Origin: Alcanivorax sp. | GTDB lineage: Bacteria; Pseudomonadota; Gammaproteobacteria; Pseudomonadales; Alcanivoracaceae | Direction of reading: 5' to 3' | NCBI GenBank assembly: GCA_022565695.1 | Contig: JAIUME010000004.1 | Location: 62,001 to 126,000, forward strand | DNA length: 64,000 nucleotides | Shown: one piece after another, positions 9,144-16,456 of the stretch | Position numbering within the stretch: the stretch's first letter is position 1 | Layout: each line of letters begins with the position of its first letter | Notes under the pieces: model-generated | Seen by the model: the letters and a program-made list of their open reading frames with translations, nothing else | The model's database searches: none | What the model was told of the DNA's origin: nothing | Translations under genes and position numbers: made by a program

Positions 9144-9695
9144 TCAGGGTAACGTGGCAGGCGGGATGTCCAGCCCCTGCTCGGTAAACCGTCGCTTGGT
9201 CTGCAGCAGTTTCTTCCATTGCTCGACGTATTCGGGCAGGGCCGGCGTGCTCATGTTCATGCCGGTCATTTCCTGGACCGCCTGCGGGCTGATGGATTTG
9301 CCGCCATACATGTGCACGACCCGCAGCAGGGCATGGGTATGCAGCTTGCCCTGGGCGTCGAAGCGCTGATCGTAGTACATGTACTTGTCATCCCAGCCCA
9401 GCACCCGGGTGCTGACAGCAAAGTGCTGATACGGGCGCAATTCGCGCACGTAGGCGATCTCTGCATTGGCCACGACAACGTTACAGCGCGCCTCGATCAT
9501 GCTGTTGAGCAGCCCGGTGCACACGGAATGCTCCAGCCGGCAGCGGTCCATGAACTTCAGGTATTTCGCGTTATTCAGGTGCAGGTTCAGATCGAGATCC
9601 AGCAACCCCACGCGGAACTCCATCGACACCGTGTCGAATATGCCATGCGTCGGCGGCCGTTTCCGGCGTCTCGCGGCACTTATCAATTCAAACAT
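9144..9695 (-). CDS. Hotdog-fold acyl-CoA thioesterase (4HBT/THEM6-like)
   Basis: 183-residue single hotdog-domain protein. The segment VGLLDLDLNLHLNNAKYLKFMD carries the family's Asp-x-x-x-His-x-Asn-Asn pattern (D34-D36, H40, N42-N43 region), followed by a helix with RCRLEHS and strands NVVVANAEIAYVRELRP and FAVSTRVLGWDDKYMYYDQRF. These match the 4-hydroxybenzoyl-CoA thioesterase-like proteins including THEM6. GGAGG lies 5 bases before the ATG. It probably hydrolyses an acyl-CoA in the cytoplasm; substrate length cannot be told. It is divergent from the SDR gene that may act on acyl-CoAs. Confidence 0.83.
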   Translation of the reverse strand: MFELISAARRRKRPPTHGIFDTVSMEFRVGLLDLDLNLHLNNAKYLKFMDRCRLEHSVCTGLLNSMIEARCNVVVANAEIAYVRELRPYQHFAVSTRVLGWDDKYMYYDQRFDAQGKLHTHALLRVVHMYGGKSISPQAVQEMTGMNMSTPALPEYVEQWKKLLQTKRRFTEQGLDIPPATLP

Positions 9696-9924
9696 CCAGC
9701 CTCCTCCCCCGAACGGGTGATCCTCCCGTACGAAACGTTCCGCAGTATAGCTACCTTTATGGCCCGATGTCAGGGTGCTATCAAGGTCTTCTTTGTTGTG
9801 CTTTTCATGTCACCTTGTGGTCGTTCCGGACAGTGGCCCCCCGGGCACCGGCATGTATACTCCCGAACCTGTGACTGACCGGTTCCACCGGCAGCAACTG
9901 ATTGACCCATTTCAGGAGAGCTTG

Positions 9925-10695
9925 ATGGACATCGCAAACACCATAGCGGTCATTACCGGCGGGGCGTCCGGCCTCGGACAGGCCACCGCCGAAGCCATCG
10001 TCGCCAAAGGCGGCAAAGTGATGATTCTGGACCGTGATGAGGCCAAAGCGGCCCAGGTCGTGGCAGATCTCGGTGAGCGGGCAGCCTACGTGGTCTGCGA
10101 CGTGACCGATGCGGCCTCTGTGGAAGCCGCGATCAAGGCCACCACGGACAAGTTCGGTAGCCTCAACGTGTGCGTCAACTGCGCCGGTGTCGGCTCTGCC
10201 ATGAAAACCGTCGGGCGGGAAAACAAGCCCCACGACCTGGGCGTGTTCGAGATGGTGGTCAAGATCAACCTGATCGGCTCCTTCAATGTGCTCCGTCTGG
10301 CGGCAGCGGCGATGGCCGAAAACGCGGCAGGCGACGACAATGAGCGTGGCCTGATCGTCAACACGGCATCTGTGGCGGCCTTTGACGGCCAGGTCGGCCA
10401 GGTCGCCTATTCGGCCACCAAGGGCGGCGTTGTGGGCATGACGTTGCCGATCGCGCGGGATCTGGCGCCGCTGGGCATTCGCTGCAACACCATTGCACCG
10501 GGTATCTTCAACACGCCGCTGATGAATGCCGCGCCAGACAAGGTCAAGCAACCGCTGATCGAGATGACGCAGTTTCCGAAACGCCTGGGCCACCCGCCGG
10601 AATTTGCCGCGCTGGTCTGCCACATGATCGAGAACAGCTTCATGAACGGTGAAACCATCCGGCTGGATGGTGGCATCCGTATGCAGCCACGCTGA
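9925..10695 (+). CDS. SDR oxidoreductase, 3-hydroxyacyl-CoA dehydrogenase type II-like
   Basis: 256-residue short-chain dehydrogenase. The nucleotide motif GGASGLGQA lies at residues 12-20, NCAGVG near 88, the catalytic Ser in NTASVAAFDG and YSATK provides Tyr/Lys. The overall sequence, especially FEMVVKINLIGSFNVLRLA and the C-terminal GETIRLDGGIRM, resembles HSD17B10-like 3-hydroxyacyl-CoA dehydrogenases used in fatty-acid or branched-chain oxidation. The start at 9925 is supported by AGGAGAG four bases upstream; a frame extending to 9775 is an artefact. NAD(H) is the likely cofactor because an Asp (ILDRDE) ends beta-2. Confidence 0.9.
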   Translation: MDIANTIAVITGGASGLGQATAEAIVAKGGKVMILDRDEAKAAQVVADLGERAAYVVCDVTDAASVEAAIKATTDKFGSLNVCVNCAGVGSAMKTVGRENKPHDLGVFEMVVKINLIGSFNVLRLAAAAMAENAAGDDNERGLIVNTASVAAFDGQVGQVAYSATKGGVVGMTLPIARDLAPLGIRCNTIAPGIFNTPLMNAAPDKVKQPLIEMTQFPKRLGHPPEFAALVCHMIENSFMNGETIRLDGGIRMQPR

Positions 10696-10723
10696 TACCG
10701 TCGCGCTGAGATATGGCGTATGC

Positions 10724-10754
10724 CGACCCGGTCCTGCCATGAGCGACCGGGTCG
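10724..10754. terminator. Hairpin after the SDR gene
   Basis: CGACCCGGTC (10724-10733) pairs with GACCGGGTCG (10745-10754) around an 11-base loop, 29 bases after the SDR stop. No T-run follows, so termination is uncertain. Confidence 0.35.
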
Positions 10755-10917
10755 CCAACAGTGGTTCCTGCCCATCATGACTATTCGGTCACAAAATGGC
10801 GTAATATCCTGACACAATCTTTCAAGAGCACATGCTTATGGTTGTGGTCTCACACTGCTAGTGTCGTCTTTGGCGATGATCTGAATACAGGTCTCAACAC
10901 GGTAGGAGCCACGTCCC

Positions 10918-11199
10918 ATGCTGCTCAAATATCTGAATGAACTGGATCGCGCAGTGAAAGCCGCTCGTGAACACCCCGGGCTGGAAGAGTACAGCCGCTG
11001 CGCGGAATGTGCTGATGTGCTGAAGGATTACCTCAGTGGTCAGATGGAGCCGGTGCGCAAGCGCGGCACCGAGATCATGGATGACCTGCTGCCAGAGCAG
11101 TTTGATGACTGGGTGGCACAAGTCGGTGCCGCACGCCTTGGCGCAGTGCGCTCACAGGCCGCCCATTCACAGGCGGTGTATCAGGCACGTCATCACTGA
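10918..11199 (+). CDS. Small hypothetical protein
   Basis: 93-residue helical, charged protein without signal peptide or membrane segment. Residues 1-60 have heptad-like spacing (LLKYLNELDRAVKAAREH...YLSGQMEPVRKRG); two Cys lie in RCAECA. AGGAG occurs about 7-8 bases before the ATG, and codon use matches the neighbours, so I regard it as real. I do not recognise the family. It stands between the SDR gene and dinB, which is convergent. Confidence 0.65.
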   Translation: MLLKYLNELDRAVKAAREHPGLEEYSRCAECADVLKDYLSGQMEPVRKRGTEIMDDLLPEQFDDWVAQVGAARLGAVRSQAAHSQAVYQARHH

Positions 11200-11227
11200 G
11201 GTCTGAGGAAAGCAGGCGGGCAGCGCC

Positions 11228-12340
11228 TCAGAGCTGCCGCGCGCGTTGCTGCGCCAGCGCTTCCTTGCGCTCATCTTCGAACAGATCCGGTTGCTCCGGT
11301 GCGTTCATGTCCCGCAGACGTACACCGATGCCTACCAGGCGTGCGGGCTCCCCGCGACGTTCCCACAGGGCTTCAAGCAGTCGGCCAAAGCCCGTTTCCT
11401 CGAGATTGTCCCCCGGCCCGTCACAGGTCGCTTGGCTGAAATCCTGATAGCGCACCTTGGCAGTCAGCCCCTGGATCATATAGCTGTGATCCAGTTGGTC
11501 CAGACGCCTGCGCAGCCTGTCCAGCAGGTCCGGCAGTTGCCCTTGCCAGTGGCGCAGGCCCGGCAGGTCATCGGCGAAAGTCTTTTCCACACTGACTGAT
11601 TTGCGCCGCCGGCCGCTTTGCACCCGCCGATCATCCTCGCCCTGGCTCAGATGCCACAGGCGCTCACCGAAACTGCCGAAATGCTGGCTCAGTGCGAGCC
11701 GCCCGAGCCCCTGTACGTCGGCGCAGGTTTTCACGCCCAGTGCCTCCAGTTTGCCAGCCGTTACCCGGCCAACACCGGAAAGCCGTTTCACCGGCAATGT
11801 GCGGACGAATGCCTCTACCTGCTCCGGACGAATCACGAAGAGCCCGTCGGGCTTGCGCCAGTCACTGGCGATCTTGGCCAGAAACTTGTTGGGGGCCACC
11901 CCGGCCGACACGGTAATGCCCACCTCCTTGCGGACTGCTGCACGGATCGCCTCGGCGATGCGCGTGGCACTGTTGTTGAAGTGGGTGCAGTCGGTGACAT
12001 CCAGATAGGCCTCATCCAGCGACAAGGGTTCTATGTGCGGGGTGAAACGCCGGAATATCTGGCTGATGGCGGCGGACACCTTGCGGTACTTGTCGAATTG
12101 CGGTGCCAGGATGACCAGCTCCGGACACAGCCGCAGTGCCTGGGAGGATGCCATGGCCGAGCGCACCCCGAAGTGTCTGGCCTCATAATTGCAGGTAGCA
12201 ATCACACCCCGCCGCCCCGGGTCACCGCCCACCGCCACGGGCCGACCGCGCAGGCGCGGATCATCGCGCACTTCGACGGCGGCATAGAAGCAGTCGCAGT
12301 CGACGTGGATGATCTTGGTGGTGGTCCCGGAAACGGTCAT
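11228..12340 (-). CDS. dinB: DNA polymerase IV (Y family)
   Basis: 370-residue error-prone translesion polymerase. Motif HVDCDCFYAAVEV near residue 12-24 gives the first catalytic Asp, and EPLSLDEAYLDVT near 104 gives the Asp-Glu pair. The helix-hairpin-helix part (LSGVGRVTAGKLEALG) and little-finger domain follow. The C-terminus carries QPDLF, a beta-clamp binding pentapeptide. Length is normal (about 350 aa). I see no LexA box (CTGT-N8-ACAG) in the 30-50 bases before the start, so SOS control is not evident here. It ends 28 bases from the convergent small gene. Confidence 0.96.
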   Translation of the reverse strand: MTVSGTTTKIIHVDCDCFYAAVEVRDDPRLRGRPVAVGGDPGRRGVIATCNYEARHFGVRSAMASSQALRLCPELVILAPQFDKYRKVSAAISQIFRRFTPHIEPLSLDEAYLDVTDCTHFNNSATRIAEAIRAAVRKEVGITVSAGVAPNKFLAKIASDWRKPDGLFVIRPEQVEAFVRTLPVKRLSGVGRVTAGKLEALGVKTCADVQGLGRLALSQHFGSFGERLWHLSQGEDDRRVQSGRRRKSVSVEKTFADDLPGLRHWQGQLPDLLDRLRRRLDQLDHSYMIQGLTAKVRYQDFSQATCDGPGDNLEETGFGRLLEALWERRGEPARLVGIGVRLRDMNAPEQPDLFEDERKEALAQQRARQL

Positions 12341-12373
12341 ATCGGATGCGTTCGTTGTGGGCAGATCGAACCG

Positions 12374-12742
12374 TTACGGCAACAGATCGGTATCATCATG
12401 GCGATAGGGTGGTGTGCAGGCACACAGCACAACCAGTGTGTCGGTGCCGGTATTGTGCAGCCAGTGCGGAGTGCCGGGCGGAATGCAGACGGTGTCACCT
12501 GTCGCGACAGAAAATGTGTTGTCGCCCAGCATCATGCGACCGTTGCCGGCAGTGATATGGTAGATTTCCTCGCTGGTGCGGTGCTGGTGGCGTAACGTCC
12601 TGGCGCCGGGTGCGACCCGGGCTTCCGCCAGCGACTGGCGCGCAGCGCCAAGCCGGGCATGCTGGTCCGGATGCATCAGTTCACGGATCTGCGAGTCATC
12701 GCGGGTCACGAAGGCGTTGATATCAGCGTAACGGGTTTTCAT
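12374..12742 (-). CDS. Small cupin-domain protein
   Basis: 122-residue single-domain cupin. Motif 1 is LRHQHRTSEEIYHITAGNG, with HxH and Glu ligands; motif 2 is PPGTPHWLHNTG with the last His. Such proteins bind a divalent metal and include small isomerases, dioxygenases and sugar-phosphate enzymes. I set the start at 12742, which has GAGG 7 bases before; a frame from 12832 would overlap the divergent monooxygenase gene and adds a doubtful hydrophobic leader. Its start is 50 bases from that gene's start, so they share a control region. Confidence 0.8.
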   Translation of the reverse strand: MKTRYADINAFVTRDDSQIRELMHPDQHARLGAARQSLAEARVAPGARTLRHQHRTSEEIYHITAGNGRMMLGDNTFSVATGDTVCIPPGTPHWLHNTGTDTLVVLCACTPPYRHDDTDLLP

Positions 12743-12792
12743 GACAGCCTCGGTCAGCAGTGGCTTGGGGCGGCAGTACAAGGATATAGCAC

Positions 12793-14493
12793 GTGGCAGA
12801 AAAAGCAGCGTCCATGAAAGGGTGGCCAACACGCACCCAGGTTCTGATCATTGGCGCCGGGCCTACCGGGCTCACGTTGGGTATTGCATTGCGGCAGCGC
12901 GGCATCGAGTGCCTGGTCATCGACAAGCTGCCGGCGCCCTTGCCCTGGTCGCGCGCGCTGGGTCTGCATGCCCGTACCCAGGAGATTCTGGCCGCGCTGG
13001 ACGTACTGGATGCGGTCACCGCGCGCAGTCTCAAGCAGCGTGCCGTGAGCGTGTACGGCGATCGCGGCCCCCTGTTCAGCCTCGACCTGACCGTCCTGGA
13101 TGCCCCGTATCCCCATGTGTTGTCCTGCCCTCAGGCGGAAGTCGAAGAATGCCTTGCGGCACGTTTCGCGGCGCTGGGCGGCATGCTGGTGCGTGACTGC
13201 GAGCTGCTGGACTTCCGTCAGGACGAAGGCGGGGTGGAGGCACGGCTGCACTGGGCAGCACAGGAGCGGTTTCTGCGCGCGGACCTGATGGTGGGTTGTG
13301 ATGGCGCGGCATCAAAGGTCCGGGATCTGTTGGGTATCAGCTTTGATGGTGAGCGCTATCCGGATCATTTCGTGCTGGCAGACCTGGACATCGACTGGCC
13401 CCTGGCACGGGACAGCTCCCACGGCTTCCTGCTCGGGGATGGTGCCCTGATCGCGATCCCGCTGCCCGATGGCTGGCGCCTGATCATCAACCAGACAGAT
13501 GATGAAGATCTGGCGCCACAACTGGATCTGACACCGTTCCGTGATCGCCTGGCGCAATGCGATGCGCATTTCGAGGGCGTCACACCGGTGCTGGGCGAAC
13601 CGCGCTGGTTGAGCCGCTTTTCCATTCACCGCCGGCTGGCGGGGCGTTATCGCCGCAATCGCGTGCTGCTGGCCGGTGATGCCTGCCATATCCAGAGCCC
13701 GCTGGGCGCACAGGGTATGAACACGGGGATCGGCGACGCCTTCAATCTGGGCTGGAAGCTGGCCGCCTACCTGCAAGGCCATGGCGACGGCCGCCTGCTG
13801 GACAGCTACGAGCAGGAGCGCCGTCCAGTGGCCCGGCAGATGCTGGCAGCTGTGGATCTGCTGTCACGCAGCTCCTTCGCTCGTGCGGCGCCGTTGCGTC
13901 ATCTGCGTAACGGTGTGCTGCGCTTCGCCGGCAGCCGCCCGCAACTGGGCGCGCGGCTGGTGCGTCGCGCCAGCCAGCTGGATGTGAATTACCGCAACTC
14001 GCCCATCGTGACAGCCAGCTCAGGGGCCCAGACAGGGCGCCGGCAGAACGGCCCGGAGCCCGGTGACCGGATGCCGGATGCGGCGTGGCGGGCTGCGGCG
14101 GATGGCCGGCCGGGACGATTGCACGAATGCCAGCGCGGAGGCGCGTTTCAACTGCTGATACAGCTGCCGGCGGCGACCGAGCTCGACCACGCTGCGGTAC
14201 TTGCGATTTATGCGCTGCTGGCGAGATTGCCGGAGGAGTTTGGCCACTTGCTGGGGATTCAGCTCATCGCTCCGGATGGCGCCTGGCCGGATAAACTGCG
14301 CGATCTGCTGGACCGGCCGGCCCCTGGCGCGGCGCCAGGGCTATGGATTGCCGAAGGCGAAGGCGTGACACGTCATTTTGGCAGTGAGGGCCAGCTGTGG
14401 CTGATGCGCCCGGATGGCCACCTGGCCTTTCGCGGGCCACTCACCGATGCCGACGAGCTGATGCATTATCTTGCGGACATGCACCGTCGTTGA
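12793..14493 (+). CDS. FAD-dependent aromatic monooxygenase (PheA/TfdB/MhpA-like)
   Basis: 566-residue flavoprotein hydroxylase. It has the Rossmann motif IIGAGPTGLTLGIAL near residue 19, the DG motif LMVGCDGAASKVRDLLG near 170, and the second FAD motif GDACHIQSPLGAQGMNTG, followed by NLGWKLA. The C-terminal ~110 residues form a thioredoxin-like domain seen in phenol hydroxylase-type members. Start: GTG at 12793 with AAGGA 9 bases before; the ATG at 12814 is an alternative. It probably hydroxylates an aromatic or polyketide-like ring with NAD(P)H and O2, but no other ring-cleavage gene is near. Confidence 0.88.
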   Translation: MAEKAASMKGWPTRTQVLIIGAGPTGLTLGIALRQRGIECLVIDKLPAPLPWSRALGLHARTQEILAALDVLDAVTARSLKQRAVSVYGDRGPLFSLDLTVLDAPYPHVLSCPQAEVEECLAARFAALGGMLVRDCELLDFRQDEGGVEARLHWAAQERFLRADLMVGCDGAASKVRDLLGISFDGERYPDHFVLADLDIDWPLARDSSHGFLLGDGALIAIPLPDGWRLIINQTDDEDLAPQLDLTPFRDRLAQCDAHFEGVTPVLGEPRWLSRFSIHRRLAGRYRRNRVLLAGDACHIQSPLGAQGMNTGIGDAFNLGWKLAAYLQGHGDGRLLDSYEQERRPVARQMLAAVDLLSRSSFARAAPLRHLRNGVLRFAGSRPQLGARLVRRASQLDVNYRNSPIVTASSGAQTGRRQNGPEPGDRMPDAAWRAAADGRPGRLHECQRGGAFQLLIQLPAATELDHAAVLAIYALLARLPEEFGHLLGIQLIAPDGAWPDKLRDLLDRPAPGAAPGLWIAEGEGVTRHFGSEGQLWLMRPDGHLAFRGPLTDADELMHYLADMHRR

Positions 14494-14509
14494 GGGACTG
14501 TTGGCCGGA

Positions 14510-15667
14510 TCAGCAGTCCGGCTTTCTGCGGTCTGCTGACCGACGCCGACGGGTTGGTGGGTTACCGGGCCGACCTGATGGCGCGGCGTGACTGACGTCG
14601 GGGCCCTGGTCGGGGCCATATAGTCGGGGCCAGAGTCTGGCCCATAGTAGCGGCCAGGCGAGCAGCAGCCAGCCGATGCTGAAGCCACTGGATGAGCCTG
14701 TTCCGGTGGCGCCTGTTTCTGTTTCCGGTTCAGAGGCCGGGGCGTCGTTGGGCTCGTCCGGTGTGGGAGCGGGCATCTTGCCACTCAGGATGGCGTCAAT
14801 CCAGTCGCGGTAATACGCCACGTTGGTATACACCCCTGGTGGATTGGGGTTGCCACATTCAGCAGTGCCGAAGCTGGTAATGCCGATGGATATCGGTGCT
14901 TCTGTGTCCGTGTCGATCAGCAGGGGGCCGCCACTGTCGCCAAAACAGGTGTCCTGGCCATCGGTTGCCGTTTCGGGTGGATCGGTTTCGGCGGCGCAGA
15001 CCATCTTCTCACTGATATGCGTGCCGCCCCAGGCCTGGTTACACTGCCAGCGCAGGATATAGTCCAGAGACACTTGCTGCAGCGTTGAGGCCACCTGGCC
15101 ATCCTCGGTCTGACCCCAGCCCAGCGCGGTGGCGATGTCATCACGCTCGGACTCGGTCAGCGTTTCCAATGTGGTGATGGTGCTCTGGTCGGCCAGGCCA
15201 GGAAATACGGTGAGGGTGGTGGCGGCATCGTGCAGCCGTAGCAGCGCGATATCATCGCTCAGGTCATTCTTCGAGTATTCATCGTAATCGGGGTGGATGA
15301 TGATCTCTGCCGCGAAGGTCTGATAGCCGCTGAGGCTGTCCGGGGCGTCGACCCGGTCATAGGCGATACGTATGTCCTGTGCCTGTAAGGGTGGGTTTTC
15401 GTCAGTATTGAACAGGCAGTGAGCTGCCGTCAGCACATAATCTTCGTTGATCAGAATGCCGCCGCACCGGAAGACCCTGATGCTGCGCCCTCCGGGGGGC
15501 GAGGCAGGGTCTACGACGGCCAACAGCGCCATCCAGGGCCAGACGCCTTCCTCCGCATCGTCGCCCCCGTAAATGTAGGGCGTGACGGAGGCGCCTGCCG
15601 CAGAGCAGAGCATGGCTCCGCTCAAAAAGAGCAGCGTTGCAAAAGGACGCTGTCGTGGGGTGCGCAT
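14510..15667 (-). CDS. Secreted trypsin-like serine protease with C-terminal sorting-like helix
   Basis: 385-residue S1-family protease. A signal peptide (about 1-26, ending AAGA-SVTP) precedes IYGGDD, the activation-site equivalent. Catalytic residues: His83 (TAAHC), Asp139 (SDDIALL), Ser245 (CFGDSGGPL). An Asp six residues before Ser (QDTCFGD) predicts Lys/Arg specificity. After the domain, a Pro/Glu/Thr-rich linker leads to TGSSSGFSIGWLLLAWPLLW, a GlyGly-CTERM-like segment, but then continues for about 35 polar and basic residues, which is unusual because such tails normally end at once. Three GTCGGGGCC copies lie in this tail. A paralogous protease follows beyond the ParDE pair. Confidence 0.9.
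   Translation of the reverse strand: MRTPRQRPFATLLFLSGAMLCSAAGASVTPYIYGGDDAEEGVWPWMALLAVVDPASPPGGRSIRVFRCGGILINEDYVLTAAHCLFNTDENPPLQAQDIRIAYDRVDAPDSLSGYQTFAAEIIIHPDYDEYSKNDLSDDIALLRLHDAATTLTVFPGLADQSTITTLETLTESERDDIATALGWGQTEDGQVASTLQQVSLDYILRWQCNQAWGGTHISEKMVCAAETDPPETATDGQDTCFGDSGGPLLIDTDTEAPISIGITSFGTAECGNPNPPGVYTNVAYYRDWIDAILSGKMPAPTPDEPNDAPASEPETETGATGTGSSSGFSIGWLLLAWPLLWARLWPRLYGPDQGPDVSHAAPSGRPGNPPTRRRRSADRRKPDC
14597..14631. repeat. GTCGGGGCC repeated three times
   Basis: GTCGGGGCC occurs at 14597-14605, 14609-14617 and 14623-14631, inside the codons for the C-terminal tail of the trypsin-like protease. Confidence 0.9.
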
Positions 15668-15788
15668 ATGGAATACCCGAGCCAGTCACTGATAAGCCCA
15701 TTGTAGTGGTATTTCTGAGTTGCTGGCGTGACGGCCTGCCCAGCGGCGGTATGTGCATGGGTTGACCACAGGAAGGTGGCGGACTAGA

Positions 15789-15805
15789 TTGGCAATATAT
15801 GCCAA
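15789..15805. promoter_or_regulatory. Palindromic operator candidate of the parDE pair
   Basis: TTGGCA-ATATA-TGCCAA is a perfect 6-bp inverted repeat 19 bases before the antitoxin ATG and 121 bases from the divergent protease start. ParD-type antitoxins bind palindromes of this kind at their own promoter, so it is the likely autoregulatory operator; the binding itself is inferred. Confidence 0.65.
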
Positions 15806-15824
15806 TGCGTGAAGAGGCACCCCC

Positions 15825-16130
15825 ATGCCGACCCGAAATGTCGTGATTACTGACCACCAGGCTGAGTTGATCGAACAGCTGGTTGAAAGCGGCCAATACC
15901 AGAACGCGAGTGAAGTGCTGCGCGAAGGGCTGCGGCTGGTGGAGGAGCGCCGGGCAGAATATGCCTGCAAGCTGGAGGCCCTGCGAACGGCGTTGCAGGA
16001 AGGCCTGGAGGACATCGAGGCGGGGCGTTACACCACCTTCGAGTCTGCAAGTGCATTGGCTGACGATTTCCGTGCAGAAGCCGCAGCCATCATTGCGGAA
16101 GTGGCCGAAGCGCAAAAGAATCAGGCATGA
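15825..16130 (+). CDS. parD: ParD-like antitoxin (type II)
   Basis: 101-residue antitoxin. The N-terminal ~45 residues form a ribbon-helix-helix domain (NVVITDHQAELIEQLVESGQ, then YQNASEVLREGLRLVEER), the CopG/ParD pattern for DNA binding. The C-terminal part is acidic and helical and would wrap the toxin. GAGG lies upstream of the ATG. It overlaps the toxin gene by 4 bases (ATGA), which couples translation. The C-terminal extension is longer than the usual ~80 aa. Confidence 0.88.
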   Translation: MPTRNVVITDHQAELIEQLVESGQYQNASEVLREGLRLVEERRAEYACKLEALRTALQEGLEDIEAGRYTTFESASALADDFRAEAAAIIAEVAEAQKNQA

Positions 16131-16456
16131 GCATCGTCTGGACGGTGCGGCAAACTGCCAGTGCCAGGGCGGACAGGGCCACGATCATTCGCTGGACCGC
16201 GACACGTTTTGGCGTCCGCCAGGCCGCGATATACGCCGAAACCATCGCGTTGGCACTCGCCGCGCTGGAAGCGGGGCCCGATACGCCGGGCGCTCGACGG
16301 CGGGACGACCTGCCCGGGAATGCCCTGACGCTGCATGTCGCCAGACAGGGCCGTAAAGGGCGCCATTTCATTGTTTTTCGCATCGGTGGCAAGCACGTCA
16401 TCGATGTGCTGCGCATACTCTATGACGGTATGGACCTGGCCAGGCATGTCGATTAA
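16127..16456 (+). CDS. parE: ParE-like toxin (RelE/ParE superfamily)
   Basis: 109-residue toxin of the ParE/RelE superfamily. The end of the fold is recognisable: RHFIVFRIGGKHVIDVLRILYDGMDLARHV, matching the usual ...IVYRV.....I.RILH..MD... C-terminus. Family members usually inhibit DNA gyrase. Its stop overlaps the convergent protease stop by three bases (TTAA). The N-terminal part is poorly conserved but length and context with the RHH antitoxin are clear. Confidence 0.87.
   Translation: MSIVWTVRQTASARADRATIIRWTATRFGVRQAAIYAETIALALAALEAGPDTPGARRRDDLPGNALTLHVARQGRKGRHFIVFRIGGKHVIDVLRILYDGMDLARHVD

Noticed and set aside
12300-12400. LexA (SOS) box before dinB
   Set aside because: I saw no CTGT-N8-ACAG near the start; SOS control cannot be claimed from this sequence.
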